From Paracoccus sediminicola (GTDB taxonomy: Bacteria > Pseudomonadota > Alphaproteobacteria > Rhodobacterales > Rhodobacteraceae), in NCBI RefSeq assembly GCF_027912835.1, contig NZ_CP115768.1:1798001-1862000 (forward strand): DNA of 64,000 nt, written 5' to 3'. A program made the translations under genes and the position numbers. Below are positions 1 to 9,472 of the stretch, in pieces. Each line of letters opens with the position of its first letter. Position 1 is the first letter of the stretch. Under the pieces are notes generated by a model, which was not told where the DNA came from, did no database searches, and was given only the letters and a program-made list of their open reading frames with translations.

Positions 1-126
1 GGTGCCGGTCGCCCGGATCGAGTTCACCAGCGCCAATGCGCCCAGCGCGTAATCGCGGTTGGTGGCCAGCGTGACATAGGCATGTCGGCTTGCGGCGGCA
101 GTCTCGGGCGTCAAACCATCGGACAT
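1..126 (-). CDS. Glycosyltransferase family 8-like protein, N-terminal 42 residues only
   Basis: The gene runs off the left edge of the window, so only its first 42 codons are visible. The ATG (124-126) is followed after about 15 residues by AYVTLATNRDYALGALALV, the opening beta strand and nucleotide-sugar contact region typical of GT8 (glycogenin/galactinol synthase-like) enzymes, which move a sugar from a nucleotide donor to an acceptor. That strand is the only evidence, so acceptor and role cannot be named. It is divergent from marC. Confidence 0.6.
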   Translation of the reverse strand, partial: MSDGLTPETAAASRHAYVTLATNRDYALGALALVNSIRATGT

Positions 127-215
127 GTGATGCTCCCTCGGCGGTCCGCCCTTGCGATACGATGCGCGGCCTTGCTAGATCAAGCGGCCTTGCCACCCCT
201 CGCCATCGGAGCGTC

Positions 216-875
216 ATGGATTTCAGTGCCATCTTTCGCGAATTCGTGACCCTGTTCGTCGTGATCGACCCGATCGGCACGATCCCGGTGTTCCTCTTCG
301 CGACGAAATACGTGCCGCGCAAGCTGCATCGGCGCTTTGCCATCCGTGCCGTCTTCGTGGCAACGCTGGTTTTGCTGGGCTTCCTGGCCTTCGGGCAATT
401 CGTGCTGGAAGGGATGGGGCTGCGGCTTGGCTCGTTCCAGATTGCCGGGGGGATCGTGCTGTTCATCTTTGCGATGACGATGATCTTCGGTGAATCCAAG
501 CCTCAGCGCGAAATCGAAGAGGCTGAGCGCGACCATCTTGAAGGCGCGGTGTTTCCGCTGGCCATGCCATCCATCGCCTCGCCCGGCGCGATGCTGGGGG
601 TGGTGGTGCTGACCGACAACCACCGCAACTCGGTCGCGGATCAGCTTGTCACGGCGGGGGCGCTGCTGGCTGTGCTGGCGCTGACATTGGCGCTGCTGCT
701 CGCGGCGTCGAGGGTCTATAAATATATCGGCAATACCGGCTCCAACATCATCAGCCGGGTGATGGGAATGTTGCTGGCGGCGGTGGCTGTCGACGCCATT
801 CTGGGCGGCATGGACATGATGGGGCTGGCCACGGTGGTGGGCGGCCAGGGCGAGATGCTCAGCGGCGAGAAATAG
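216..875 (+). CDS. MarC family integral membrane protein
   Basis: A 219-residue polytopic inner-membrane protein of the MarC (UPF0056) family, whose transport or other function is not established. It has about six hydrophobic segments, an N-terminal VVIDPIGTIPVF segment and the family hallmark FPLAMPSIASPGAML near residue 110. The start at 216 (MDFSAIFREF) is chosen because it matches the usual MarC N-terminus; the open frame extends to 90 but the extra residues are arginine-rich and unlike the family. It converges on murB with about 15 bp between the stops. Confidence 0.85.
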   Translation: MDFSAIFREFVTLFVVIDPIGTIPVFLFATKYVPRKLHRRFAIRAVFVATLVLLGFLAFGQFVLEGMGLRLGSFQIAGGIVLFIFAMTMIFGESKPQREIEEAERDHLEGAVFPLAMPSIASPGAMLGVVVLTDNHRNSVADQLVTAGALLAVLALTLALLLAASRVYKYIGNTGSNIISRVMGMLLAAVAVDAILGGMDMMGLATVVGGQGEMLSGEK

Positions 876-890
876 CGTCAGGAGACGCTG

Positions 891-1829
891 TCAAAGCGCC
901 GGTGCCGCGGCAGGCTCGCCCACCCGGATCACCTCCCATTGAAGCTCTTGTCCGGCGTTCCGGCGCACCCGTTCGCGCACCAATTCGCCGAGAGCTTCCA
1001 GTTCCGCCGCTGTCGCACCATCGGCGTTCAGTAGAAAATTCGGATGTTTTTCAGACATTTGCGCGCCGCCGAGACGGTAACCACGCAGCCCCGCTTCATC
1101 GATCAGTTTCCAGGCTTTCAGTTCGTGCGTGTCGTCGGCGCGGCCGGTCGAGCTGAAGCCGGCGGGGTTGCGGAAGGTCGATCCGGCGCTGCGCTCTTTC
1201 GTGGGTTGGGTGGCATCGCGGCGGGCGAGCTGGTCTTCCATTTTCGCGTGAAGGGCGGAGGGATCGCCGGCTTCGGCGCGCAGGCGGGCGCTGGTCAGCA
1301 CGGCGCCGTCGGGCAGTTGGCTGTGGCGATAGCCGAAACGCAGCTCCTCTGGCGTCAGGGTCAGTGTCTCGCCCTGCCGGGTGATGGCGGTGGCGTCGAT
1401 CAGATGGTCGGCGACATAGCTGCCATAGCAGCCCGCATTCATCCGCACCGCGCCGCCAATGCTGCCCGGTATGGTCCGCAGAAAGGTCAGGTCCAGTCCC
1501 TGATCCGCTGCCTTGCGGGCGACATGTGCGTCCAGGGCGGCGGCCCCTGCGATCACGATTCCGTCCGAAAAATCAATAGTATTGAAGCCTCTTCCCAGAC
1601 GGATCACCACGCCGCGAATGCCCCCGTCGCGGACGATCAGGTTCGAACCGACGCCCATCGGGAAGACCGGCACGGCGGGGTCGAGATCGCGCAGGAACGC
1701 CGCCAGATCCTCAGCGTCGGCGGGCTGGAACAGCCAGTCGGCGGGGCCGCCGACGCGCAGCCAGGTCAGGCTGTCGAGGGGCCGGTTCGGGGTCAGGTTT
1801 CCGCGCGGGGTGGGGAGTTCGATGCTCAT
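891..1829 (-). CDS. murB: UDP-N-acetylmuramate dehydrogenase (UDP-N-acetylenolpyruvoylglucosamine reductase)
   Basis: MurB reduces UDP-GlcNAc-enolpyruvate to UDP-MurNAc with NADPH in the cytoplasm, the second committed step of peptidoglycan synthesis. The 312-residue protein has the FAD-binding [12 protein letters not shown] motif, the [16 protein letters not shown] segment, and SAGSTFRNP carrying the serine that protonates the enol intermediate. The start at 1829 ([11 protein letters not shown]) is preferred over the ATG 12 codons upstream because MurB alignments begin here. It is the last gene of the minus-strand ftsW-murG-murC block. The ddl and ftsQAZ genes that often follow in relatives are absent here. 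Confidence 0.93.
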   Translation of the reverse strand: MSIELPTPRGNLTPNRPLDSLTWLRVGGPADWLFQPADAEDLAAFLRDLDPAVPVFPMGVGSNLIVRDGGIRGVVIRLGRGFNTIDFSDGIVIAGAAALDAHVARKAADQGLDLTFLRTIPGSIGGAVRMNAGCYGSYVADHLIDATAITRQGETLTLTPEELRFGYRHSQLPDGAVLTSARLRAEAGDPSALHAKMEDQLARRDATQPTKERSAGSTFRNPAGFSSTGRADDTHELKAWKLIDEAGLRGYRLGGAQMSEKHPNFLLNADGATAAELEALGELVRERVRRNAGQELQWEVIRVGEPAAAPAL

Positions 1830-1879
1830 GGCGATGCTGGTAGCCAGCCATGCCCGAGGCGTCAATATCGGCGCTACGG

Positions 1880-2332
1880 TCAGCCGGCCTCGCCGCGAAT
1901 GGCGAGCGCGATGCCGAGGAGCAGCCCGGCCAGAAGCGGCAGCCCGATCACCTGGACGCCAAGCTGGAAGCCCAGATCGGCGCGCGAGCCGGGCGCGGAG
2001 GTGAAGGCCGGTCCGATCAGACCGGCAGCGAGGTTCAACAACAGCAAGCCGAGCCAGAACAGCACGTAACCGCGCAGCCGGGGCCAGCCGCGCCAGCCGA
2101 GCCGCAGCGCGGTCAGGAATGCGCCGCAGATCACCGCGCCGAGGGTCAGGGGAAAGCCGATGCTGTTCGGGCTGATGCGCACGGCAATGGGAATCAGCAC
2201 CACGACCAGCACGGCGAGCAGCAGCGCGAGGCCGAGGCTGCGCAGGCTGAGCCCGAACCCGGCGGAAAGCGCCACCAGCAGGGCGAGCCCCAGGCCGCTG
2301 AGCAAATAGATCTCATCCGCCGAAACCGCCAC
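1880..2332 (-). CDS. Small integral membrane protein between murC and murB
   Basis: A 150-residue protein, almost entirely hydrophobic, with about five predicted membrane segments and a short charged stretch ([10 protein letters not shown]) near residue 82. It starts with GTG three bases after the stop of the upstream membrane gene, so the two are probably translated together. I recognise no functional family; rhodobacterial genomes often carry small membrane ORFs between murC and murB, which fits the position. A role in envelope growth is inference from location only. Confidence 0.7.
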   Translation of the reverse strand: MAVSADEIYLLSGLGLALLVALSAGFGLSLRSLGLALLLAVLVVVLIPIAVRISPNSIGFPLTLGAVICGAFLTALRLGWRGWPRLRGYVLFWLGLLLLNLAAGLIGPAFTSAPGSRADLGFQLGVQVIGLPLLAGLLLGIALAIRGEAG

Positions 2333-2335
2333 CGC

Positions 2336-2632
2336 CTAGCCCCGCGTCGCACGGCGCCAGCCGAGAAGCGCACCGATCACCAGCGCCACGAGACCGGCGC
2401 TTGTCATCATGATGACGAATTCGGTCCTGATCCGCGCTTCGATGGCTGCCTGTTCGGGGCTGAGCTCCGGATAGTCTTGCGGGATCAGCCAGAAAAGAAC
2501 CAGCCCGGCCACGATCATCAAGGCCGCCACGAGCCAGAGCGGGCGGCTGCGGCGGGCGCGGCCGAGGAGATAGGCGGCGCGTCCGGGCAGGATCACCAAA
2601 ATGACGAAGGCGAGCAGGAACAGGATCGGCAA
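2336..2632 (-). CDS. Small two/three-segment membrane protein downstream of murC
   Basis: A 98-residue protein with hydrophobic segments at roughly residues 2-18, 32-50 and 72-92, separated by a basic loop (LLGRARRSR) and an acidic periplasmic-type loop (YPELSPEQAAIEA). No ATG is placed sensibly; a TTG at 2632, preceded by a weak AGAAAG, gives the hydrophobic N-terminus LPILFLLAFVI. Any longer frame would overlap murC and is low-complexity basic sequence. Function unknown; it forms a pair with the next membrane gene. Confidence 0.6.
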   Translation of the reverse strand: MPILFLLAFVILVILPGRAAYLLGRARRSRPLWLVAALMIVAGLVLFWLIPQDYPELSPEQAAIEARIRTEFVIMMTSAGLVALVIGALLGWRRATRG

Positions 2633-2708
2633 AGTGCAATCTTTCTGAACACGAACAGTCGACCAATGAAAAACGCCAAACGACCGGCGGGACGCCGTAA
2701 TCGCTGTC

Positions 2709-4136
2709 TCAGGCCGCTTTTTCCTGGAGCCGGGCGGGCAGCGCATTGGCCCAGGCCGAGATCGAGCCCGCGCCGAGACAGACCACCATGTCGCCGGGCC
2801 GCGCCTGTTCGCGCACCAGCCGGGTGAGATCGTCCTCATCCATGATGGCGCGGGCATGGCGGTGGCCATGCGCGATCAGCCCGGCCACGAGATCGTCGCG
2901 CGATGCGCCGGGGATCGGGTCCTCGCCCGCGGCGTAGACATCGACGATGCCGACCACGTCGGCCTCGTTGAAACAGGCGCAGAAATCTTCAAACAGGCTC
3001 GACAGGCGAGAATAGCGATGCGGCTGATGCACGGCGATCACGCGGCCCTTGGTCGCCTGACGCGCCGCCTTGAGCACGGCGGCGATTTCCACAGGGTGAT
3101 GGCCGTAATCGTCGATGATGGTGACGCCGTTCACCTCTCCTACGCGGGTAAAGCGCCGCCCCACCCCGCCGAATTTCGCCAGCGCCTCGCGGATCTCGGC
3201 GCGCTTCATGCCGAGATGGCGGGCCACGGCGACGGCGGCAAGTGCGTTCGACACGTTGTGGTCGCCGGGCATGGGCAGGGTGCAGTTTTCGATCATCGGC
3301 ACCTCGCCGTCATGGATGTCGGCCTCGCCCTGAAGCGCAATGTCGAAATGCGCGACGCCGCTTTCATAGCGCAGATTCATCGCCCGCACATCCGCCTGGG
3401 CATTAAAGCCGAAGGTCACAACGCGGCGGTCATGGAGCTTGCCGACAAGCGCCTGAACCTCGGGATGGTCGGTGCAGCATACGACCAGACCGTAGAATGG
3501 CACCGAGGAAACGAAATTATAGAACCCCTCGCGCAGGCGGTCGAAATCGCCCCAATGTTCCATATGCTCGGGGTCGATATTGGTGACGATGGCGATGGTG
3601 GCGGGCAGACGGTTGAAGCTGCCATCCGATTCGTCGGCCTCGACCACCATCCATTCGCCCGCGCCGGCCCGCGCGTTCGAGCCGTAGGCGTGGATCACCC
3701 CGCCATTGATGACGGTCGGGTCGAACTTGCCGTGATCGAGCAGCGTGGCAACCATCGTCGTGGTGGTGGTCTTGCCGTGGGTGCCGCCGATGGCGACATT
3801 GGATTTCAGCCGCATCAGCTCGGCCAGCATCTCGGCGCGGCGCACCACGGGGAGGCCGCGGCGGCGGGCCTCTTCCAGTTCGGGATTGCCCTTCTTGATC
3901 GCGGTCGAGATGACGACGACGCCGGCCTCGCCGATATTTTCCGCCGCCTGCCCCTCGAAGATGCGTGCGCCAAGGCTTTCCAGCCGGTCGGTGATCTTGG
4001 AGCGCTTTGAATCAGAGCCCTGCACGTCATAGCCGAGCGTCATCAGCACCTCGGCGATGCCGGACATGCCGATCCCGCCGATCCCAACGAAATGGATGGG
4101 ACCGAGTTCTCCGGGCAGTTTCGTGGCAGCATTCAT
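2709..4136 (-). CDS. murC: UDP-N-acetylmuramate--L-alanine ligase
   Basis: MurC joins L-alanine to UDP-MurNAc using ATP, the first amino acid addition of the peptidoglycan stem. The 475-residue protein has the N-terminal Rossmann motif [14 protein letters not shown], the Mur-ligase P-loop [12 protein letters not shown] near residue 119, the ATP-contact stretch [11 protein letters not shown], and a C-terminal domain containing [10 protein letters not shown]. It overlaps the murG stop by ATGA, showing translational coupling in ftsW-murG-murC. Confidence 0.96.
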   Translation of the reverse strand: MNAATKLPGELGPIHFVGIGGIGMSGIAEVLMTLGYDVQGSDSKRSKITDRLESLGARIFEGQAAENIGEAGVVVISTAIKKGNPELEEARRRGLPVVRRAEMLAELMRLKSNVAIGGTHGKTTTTTMVATLLDHGKFDPTVINGGVIHAYGSNARAGAGEWMVVEADESDGSFNRLPATIAIVTNIDPEHMEHWGDFDRLREGFYNFVSSVPFYGLVVCCTDHPEVQALVGKLHDRRVVTFGFNAQADVRAMNLRYESGVAHFDIALQGEADIHDGEVPMIENCTLPMPGDHNVSNALAAVAVARHLGMKRAEIREALAKFGGVGRRFTRVGEVNGVTIIDDYGHHPVEIAAVLKAARQATKGRVIAVHQPHRYSRLSSLFEDFCACFNEADVVGIVDVYAAGEDPIPGASRDDLVAGLIAHGHRHARAIMDEDDLTRLVREQARPGDMVVCLGAGSISAWANALPARLQEKAA

Positions 4137-5215
4137 GCGGCGATCTCCGTGACAAGTTGGTAAAGACGCGCGGTGGCGTCGGGACGGCCGAGGTCGGCAG
4201 CGGCCCGAGCCATCTGCCGCGCGCGATCGGCGTCGGAAAGAATTGCGGCGATGTCGCGCGTCAGCGTCTCTGCGTCAACTGTCGATTCGGGCAGGACGAC
4301 CGCCGCGCCCGCATCGGCCAGAGGCCGCGCATTGGCGGTCTGGTGGTCTCCGGCGGCGGCGGCATAGGGGATCAGGATGGCCGGGCGGCCGATCACGGTG
4401 ATGTCGGCGACCGAAGAGGCACCGGCGCGGCTGACCACGAGATGACAGGCGGCGAGCCGGTCCGGCACGTCCTGAAAGAAGGGCTGCACGGTGGCGTCGA
4501 TCCCGGCCGCGTCATAGGCGGCCGTGACGCGGTCGTGATCCTCGGCACGGGCCTGATGCGAGACATGCAGCCGGGCGCGGATGTCTTGGGGCAAGGCGGC
4601 GATCGCGGCGGGCAGCAGGTCCGAGAGCACGCGCGCCCCCTGACTGCCGCCGATCACCAGCAGGCGCAGTGCCGCCGTGCCCGGCGGATCGTATGGCGCG
4701 CCCTCCCGATCCAGCACCGATTGACGGACGGGGTTGCCGGTATGGGTGCCCTCGACCCCGGCGGGGAGTTCGGTCGGCCAGATGCCGCAGGCGACGCGGT
4801 CGACACGAGGGGCGAAGAGCCGGTTCACCCGGCCCATGATGCCGTTCTGTTCGTGGATCATCCGCGGAATCCGCAGGCTCAGCGCCGCGGACATGGCCGG
4901 GATGGTCGGATAGCCGCCGAAGCCGATCACCACGTCGGGTCGGTCGCGGCGCAAAGCGCGGCGCGCGGCGATGATGCCCGAGGCGATCTTGACCGGTGCG
5001 GTCAGCTTGCCCGCCAGCCCGCCCCGCGCGGTCGTGGCGGACGCCACGATCTCTCGCGTGACGGCATCGGGGAAATTCCCGGCATAGCGCGCGCCCCGCT
5101 CATCGGTGGAGAGCCTGACCCGCCAGCCCTCATCCAGCAGGCGCTCGGCCAGAGCCTGGGCGGGAAACATATGCCCGCCGGTCCCCCCGGCGGCGATCAG
5201 CGCATAGCGGGGCAT
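4133..5215 (-). CDS. murG: Undecaprenyl-PP-MurNAc-pentapeptide GlcNAc transferase
   Basis: MurG adds GlcNAc to lipid I on the cytoplasmic face of the membrane to make lipid II. The 360-residue GT28 protein shows [10 protein letters not shown] at the N-terminus, [19 protein letters not shown], the donor-binding GGSQGA and [11 protein letters not shown]. The start at 5215 ([11 protein letters not shown]) overlaps the ftsW stop as TGATG; the open frame continues upstream but is the shadow of ftsW. It directly precedes murC in the operon. Confidence 0.96.
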   Translation of the reverse strand: MPRYALIAAGGTGGHMFPAQALAERLLDEGWRVRLSTDERGARYAGNFPDAVTREIVASATTARGGLAGKLTAPVKIASGIIAARRALRRDRPDVVIGFGGYPTIPAMSAALSLRIPRMIHEQNGIMGRVNRLFAPRVDRVACGIWPTELPAGVEGTHTGNPVRQSVLDREGAPYDPPGTAALRLLVIGGSQGARVLSDLLPAAIAALPQDIRARLHVSHQARAEDHDRVTAAYDAAGIDATVQPFFQDVPDRLAACHLVVSRAGASSVADITVIGRPAILIPYAAAAGDHQTANARPLADAGAAVVLPESTVDAETLTRDIAAILSDADRARQMARAAADLGRPDATARLYQLVTEIAA

Positions 5216-6378
5216 CAACGGCTCCGGCTGAGAATATCCGACATCTCGCCCTGCGCGCGGTGACGGGTCAGCGCCAGCAGCATGCCGACCGCGATCCCCG
5301 AGGCCACCACCGACGAGCCGCCATAGCTGACGAAGGGCAGCGTCATCCCCTTGGCCGGCAAGAGCCTTACCGCGACGCCCATATTGATGAGCGCCTGCAC
5401 GCCGAAGGCGCAGGCCAGACCGGTACCGGCGATGCGCGCGAAGGGGTCGCGCTCGCGCAGGAGCCGCATCAGCGAACGGAACACGATGGTGGCGTAGAGC
5501 GCGATGATCGCCAGCACCATGACCAGCCCGTATTCCTCGGCGGCGACGGCGATGATGAAGTCGGTATGCGCGTCGGGCAGCGACCATTTGACGGTGCCCT
5601 CACCCACGCCGACGCCGAAGAACCCGCCTTCCTGAATGGCGTTGGTCGCATAGCCGAGCTGGGTGCGCGGATCGACCTCGGCGGTCAGGAACCCGTCGAT
5701 CCGGCGCGCGAAATGTTCCGAGGAGCCATAGGCGAGGAACCCGCCCGCCACGGCCAGCCCCGCCACCCCGGCCAGAAGCGCCATCGGGGCGCCCGCGACG
5801 AAGAACATCACCCCCCAGGAAAACAGCACCAGCGAGGCCTGCCCGAAATCGGGCTGACCGACCAGCATCATCACCACGGCCGCGGTGATGCCGAAGCTGA
5901 TCGCCTTGCCGGGCGGGCCGCCGACCTCCTGGCTGGCGGCCATGCACCATGCCACGGCAGCAATGAAGCAGGGCTTGAGAAACTCCGAGGGCTGGACCGA
6001 GGCAAAGCCGAGGCTCAGCCAGCGCGTCGCGCCCTTGCCGAAATCGGTGCCGATAAAGGGCAGCGCCGCGACCACCAGCACCGAGACGAAGAACCCGATC
6101 ACCCCGATGCGCCGGATCTGGCGCGGGCCGAGCAACGAGATGACGAACATCACCATCAGCCCCGCCGCGCCGAACACGGCCTGCCGTGTGACATAGTAGA
6201 ATGGCGGCAGATTGTTCTTCTCGGCCAGCGGGACCGAGGCGGCGAGCCCCAGCAAGAGCCCGATGGCAAACAGGCACAGCACCGCAAAGAGGGACCACCG
6301 GTCCACGGTCCGCCACCATCTGGGAAGAATCGGATCGCCCGCCCGCATGGGGGTCGCGCCGAAGACCATCTCGGTCAT
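5215..6378 (-). CDS. ftsW: SEDS-family peptidoglycan glycosyltransferase / lipid II polymerase
   Basis: FtsW is the polytopic SEDS polymerase that works with the class B penicillin-binding protein at the division site. The 387-residue protein has about ten membrane segments; the region after residue 110 contains the GATRWL-type stretch, followed by PSEFLKP, the [16 protein letters not shown] loop and a C-terminal [16 protein letters not shown]. The start could alternatively be at the fourth or eleventh codon. It heads the minus-strand block here. murD, which usually precedes ftsW, is missing: the next 290 bp are non-coding and a divergent gene follows. Confidence 0.93.
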   Translation of the reverse strand: MTEMVFGATPMRAGDPILPRWWRTVDRWSLFAVLCLFAIGLLLGLAASVPLAEKNNLPPFYYVTRQAVFGAAGLMVMFVISLLGPRQIRRIGVIGFFVSVLVVAALPFIGTDFGKGATRWLSLGFASVQPSEFLKPCFIAAVAWCMAASQEVGGPPGKAISFGITAAVVMMLVGQPDFGQASLVLFSWGVMFFVAGAPMALLAGVAGLAVAGGFLAYGSSEHFARRIDGFLTAEVDPRTQLGYATNAIQEGGFFGVGVGEGTVKWSLPDAHTDFIIAVAAEEYGLVMVLAIIALYATIVFRSLMRLLRERDPFARIAGTGLACAFGVQALINMGVAVRLLPAKGMTLPFVSYGGSSVVASGIAVGMLLALTRHRAQGEMSDILSRSR

Positions 6379-6560
6379 GGGAATACCGCCGTCACTGCCT
6401 CTGTTCGTTGCCCGTTACCCGGGTCTGAAGGGAAGCATAGCGCGATTGTTGCCGTCGCGCTACAGGTGATTCGGTTTCTGACGCGACGCTGCGCGGTGGC
6501 TTGCCGCCGGTCAGGCTCGGTTGGCGCAAAGCCGCCTTCGTCGCGGCGTGCAAGACGCCG

Positions 6561-6580
6561 GGGTCACGGCGCTGTGACCC
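6561..6580. promoter_or_regulatory. Inverted repeat between ftsW and the HIG1-domain gene
   Basis: GGGTCAC and GTGACCC form perfect 7-bp arms around a 6-bp centre (GGCGCT) in the 290-bp divergent intergenic region. It could be an operator or a hairpin in a leader RNA; the regulator is not known. The same hexamer pair GGGTCA/TGACCC, with much wider spacing, recurs at kynU (38236-38266). Confidence 0.35.
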
Positions 6581-6668
6581 GGCTGCGGCAACGCGCCCCG
6601 GTGCGGTCACTGGACCCGCTGCCGCGCGCCCGATAGGCTGAAACGGAACCGCAAGAAAAGGCCGCGCC

Positions 6669-6872
6669 ATGTCCGACGATCCCCTGTTCATCGTGATGAT
6701 GCTCGCCCTGTTCGGCGTGGTGGCGATCCTCGCCACCGGGATCGGGGGCTTCGGTGTCGGCGGCAAGTTCAACGCGAAACACGGCAATCGGATGATGCGC
6801 TGGCGGATCATCGCGCAGGCCGTCGCCATCGCGCTGATCCTTCTGTTCATCGCGCTGCGCGGCGGCAACTGA
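6669..6872 (+). CDS. HIG1-domain small membrane protein
   Basis: A 67-residue protein with two membrane helices (about residues 6-25 and 46-63) joined by a loop GVGGKFNAKHGNRMMRWRI, the pattern of the HIG1 (hypoxia-induced) domain. In mitochondria and related alphaproteobacteria, HIG1 proteins associate with respiratory supercomplexes; that role is only inferred here. Its stop overlaps the start of the adenosyltransferase gene (TGATG), and the HIG1/adenosyltransferase/etfBA order is a familiar rhodobacterial arrangement. Confidence 0.75.
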   Translation: MSDDPLFIVMMLALFGVVAILATGIGGFGVGGKFNAKHGNRMMRWRIIAQAVAIALILLFIALRGGN

Positions 6873-7456
6873 TGGTCGTGCTGAACCGGATCTATACCCG
6901 CACCGGCGATGGCGGGGACACCGCCCTGTCGGATGGCAGCCGGGTGCCCAAGCATCATCTTCGGGTCGAGGCCTATGGGACGGTGGACGAGCTGAACGCG
7001 GCACTCGGGCTGTGCCGGCTGCATGCCGGGCCCGAAGAAACTTCCCTCATCGCCATGATCCAAAACGAGTTATTCGACCTCGGTGCGGATCTTTCTCGGC
7101 CCGATATGGCGGCGGATGACGAAGCGCCCTATCCGGTGCTGCGCATCATCGACAGCCAGGTGCGCCGGCTCGAGACCCAGATCGATGCGATGAATGCAGC
7201 GCTGGAGCCGCTGCGCAGCTTCATCCTGCCGGGCGGCAGCGCGCTGGCCGCGCATCTCCATCTGGCCCGCACCATCGCGCGGCGGGCCGAACGCTGCGCC
7301 ACCGCGCTGGCCGAAACCGCAGATGCCAACCCGGCGGCGCTGCGCTATCTGAACCGGCTGTCGGACTGGCTCTTCGTGGCGGCGCGGGTTGCAAATCTGG
7401 ATCGGGGCGGCGACGTTCTGTGGCAGCCCGGTGCCAGCCGGGACGAGGATAGTTGA
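6872..7456 (+). CDS. pduO: PduO-type cob(I)alamin adenosyltransferase
   Basis: Transfers the adenosyl group of ATP to cob(I)alamin to give adenosylcobalamin. The 194-residue protein begins with RIYTRTGDGGDTALSDGSRV, the ATP-binding N-terminus of the PduO family, has the conserved YGTVDELNAALG segment, and ends in RYLNRLSDWLFVAAR. It shares the window with cobS and cobT, so both insertion of cobalt and the final cofactor step are encoded within 16 kb. Translationally coupled to the HIG1 gene. About 80 bp before etfB lies an inverted repeat TGACGT-N13-ACGTCA (7454-7478). Confidence 0.9.
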   Translation: MVVLNRIYTRTGDGGDTALSDGSRVPKHHLRVEAYGTVDELNAALGLCRLHAGPEETSLIAMIQNELFDLGADLSRPDMAADDEAPYPVLRIIDSQVRRLETQIDAMNAALEPLRSFILPGGSALAAHLHLARTIARRAERCATALAETADANPAALRYLNRLSDWLFVAARVANLDRGGDVLWQPGASRDEDS

Positions 7457-7559
7457 CGTGAACGTAAACGCAACGTCAGCGGATTTTCCCCTGTCCCCAC
7501 GCCGTTCCGGTCGCTAGATTGCAGCGGATTGCTTGATGCAGATAAGGGAGAAGGTGCCA

Positions 7560-8318
7560 ATGAAGGTCCTCGTGCCAGTGAAGCGCGTGATTGATTACAA
7601 CGTGAAGGCCAAGGTGAAATCCGACGGCTCTGGTGTCGATCTTGCGAATGTGAAGATGTCGATGAACCCGTTCGACGAGATTGCCGTGGAAGAGGCGATC
7701 CGTCTGAAGGAGGCGGGCACGGCCGAGGAGGTCGTGGTGGTCTCGATCGGCGTGAAGCAGGCGGCGGAGACGATCCGCACGGCGCTGGCGATGGGGGCCG
7801 ATCGCGGCATCCTGGTCGTGGCGGCGGATGATGTGCACACCGATATCGAGCCTCTGGCGGTGGCCAAGATCCTGAAAGCGGTGATCGACGAAGAGCAGCC
7901 GAAGCTGGTCATCGCCGGCAAGCAGGCCATCGACAACGACATGAACGCGACAGGCCAGATGCTGGCGGCACTTCTGGGCTGGGGTCAGGCGACCTTCGCC
8001 AGCAAGGTCGAGATCGAGGGCGAATCCGCCAAGGTCACGCGCGAGGTCGATGGCGGCTTGCAGACCATCGAGGTCAAGCTGCCCGCCATCGTCACGGCGG
8101 ATCTGCGGCTGAACGAGCCGCGCTATGCCTCGCTGCCCAATATCATGAAGGCGAAGAAGAAGCCGCTCGAGGAAAAGACCGCCGATGATTACGGCGTCGA
8201 TGTCTCGCCCCGGCTGGAGATCACCCACACCGCCGAGCCCGAGGGCCGCAAGGCGGGGATCATCGTCGAATCGGTCGATGAGCTGGTCGGCAAACTGAAA
8301 GAAGCGGGGGTTGTGTGA
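7560..8318 (+). CDS. etfB: Electron transfer flavoprotein beta subunit
   Basis: EtfB is the small subunit of the heterodimer that collects electrons from acyl-CoA and other dehydrogenases and passes them to ETF:ubiquinone oxidoreductase. The 252-residue protein starts [16 protein letters not shown], carries the recognition-loop region [19 protein letters not shown] used to dock dehydrogenases, and the AMP-site stretch near residue 125. The start at 7560 has a strong AAGGGAGAAGG upstream; an ATG at 7533 lacks one. Its stop overlaps etfA. It would serve the acyl-CoA dehydrogenase of the anthranilate cluster at 46 kb. Confidence 0.95.
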   Translation: MKVLVPVKRVIDYNVKAKVKSDGSGVDLANVKMSMNPFDEIAVEEAIRLKEAGTAEEVVVVSIGVKQAAETIRTALAMGADRGILVVAADDVHTDIEPLAVAKILKAVIDEEQPKLVIAGKQAIDNDMNATGQMLAALLGWGQATFASKVEIEGESAKVTREVDGGLQTIEVKLPAIVTADLRLNEPRYASLPNIMKAKKKPLEEKTADDYGVDVSPRLEITHTAEPEGRKAGIIVESVDELVGKLKEAGVV

Positions 8319-9244
8319 TGGCTGTTCTGTTGCTGGGTGAAGTCACCAATGGTGAACTCAATGCGGATGCGACCGGTAAGGCGGTCGCGGCGCTGAAGGG
8401 GCTGGGCGATGTGACGGTGCTCTGCGCCGGGTCGTCCGCGAAAGCCGCCGCCGAAGAGGCCGCGAAGATCGACGGGGTGGCGAAGGTGCTGGTCGCCGAG
8501 GATGATCTCTATGGTCATCGCCTGGCCGAGCCCACCGCCGCGCTGCTGGTGGAACTGGCGGGCGATTACGACCATATCGCCGCACCGGCGACGACGGATG
8601 CCAAGAACATCATGCCCCGCGTGGCGGCGCTGCTGGATGTGATGGTGATCTCGGATGTCTCCGAGGTCGTCGATGCCGACACGTTCAAGCGCCCGGTCTA
8701 TGCCGGCAACGCGATCCAGACGGTGACATCGAAGGACGCCAAGAAGGTCATGACCGTGCGCACGGCCAGCTTCGACGCCGCCGGGATGGGCGGCGGGGCC
8801 CCGGTCGAGGATCAGGCGACGGGGTCCGATCCGGGCCTGTCGAGCTGGGTCTCGGACGAGGTGGCCGAGAGCGACCGGCCCGAGCTGACCTCGGCGGGGC
8901 GCGTGGTCTCGGGCGGGCGCGGTCTCGGCTCGGAGGAGAATTTCGAGATGATCGAGAAGCTCGCCGACAAGCTGGGGGCGGCCGTGGGCGCCTCGCGCGC
9001 GGCGGTGGATTCGGGCTATGCGCCGAATGACTGGCAGGTCGGCCAGACCGGCAAGGTGGTGGCGCCGGAACTCTACGTCGCCGTCGGCATCTCGGGCGCG
9101 ATCCAGCATCTCGCGGGGATGAAGGATTCCAAGGTCATCGTGGCGATCAACAAGGACGAAGAGGCCCCGATCTTCCAGGTCGCCGATTACGGCCTCGTCG
9201 CGGATCTCTTCCAGGCCGTCCCCGAACTGACCGAGAAGCTCTGA
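8318..9244 (+). CDS. etfA: Electron transfer flavoprotein alpha subunit
   Basis: Larger ETF subunit, binding the redox-active FAD. The 308-residue protein begins [15 protein letters not shown] and its C-terminal half contains the FAD signature [20 protein letters not shown] followed by [20 protein letters not shown]. The ATG at 8318 overlaps the etfB stop; a GTG one codon upstream is less likely. A strong terminator-type hairpin follows at 9318. Confidence 0.95.
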   Translation: MAVLLLGEVTNGELNADATGKAVAALKGLGDVTVLCAGSSAKAAAEEAAKIDGVAKVLVAEDDLYGHRLAEPTAALLVELAGDYDHIAAPATTDAKNIMPRVAALLDVMVISDVSEVVDADTFKRPVYAGNAIQTVTSKDAKKVMTVRTASFDAAGMGGGAPVEDQATGSDPGLSSWVSDEVAESDRPELTSAGRVVSGGRGLGSEENFEMIEKLADKLGAAVGASRAAVDSGYAPNDWQVGQTGKVVAPELYVAVGISGAIQHLAGMKDSKVIVAINKDEEAPIFQVADYGLVADLFQAVPELTEKL

Positions 9245-9249
9245 CGCTT

Positions 9250-9275
9250 CATCCTGACCCAAATATCCCGGGGGG
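9250..9275 (+). repeat. Dispersed intergenic repeat, copy 1
   Basis: CATCCTGA, two variable bases, then CAAATATCCCGGGGGG, followed by a GGGGGC-AGC-GCCCCC hairpin. It is 24/26 identical to 47496-47521. This resembles the AAATATCCCGGGG-type palindromic repeat commonly seen between rhodobacterial genes; that link is from memory. Confidence 0.55.
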
Positions 9276-9317
9276 GCCACCGCAAGGTGGCGGGGGCAGC
9301 GCCCCCTCCCCCAACCC

Positions 9318-9346
9318 AAAGGCCCGCCCCGAATGGCGGGCCTTTT
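9318..9346 (+). terminator. Rho-independent terminator after etfA
   Basis: AAAGGCCCGCC, loop CCGAAT, GGCGGGCCTTTT: a perfect GC-rich stem with a short T tail, 74 bp after the etfA stop. Confidence 0.8.
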
Positions 9347-9472
9347 GCATCAGGACGGGGATGGTGGCGATCAGCGGCAAGCCGCCAGTCCCGTCGCGCA
9401 GAGATGAAACGCAGGCGGCACGGCACGCGTTCTGCTGCCACGGAGTTATTTCTAAAAGGGACTGGACACATC

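Noticed and set aside
6392..7063. Minus-strand open frame that might be murD or an ftsW leader gene
   Set aside because: It overlaps the HIG1 and adenosyltransferase genes, shows no Mur-ligase motif, and reads as low-complexity shadow.
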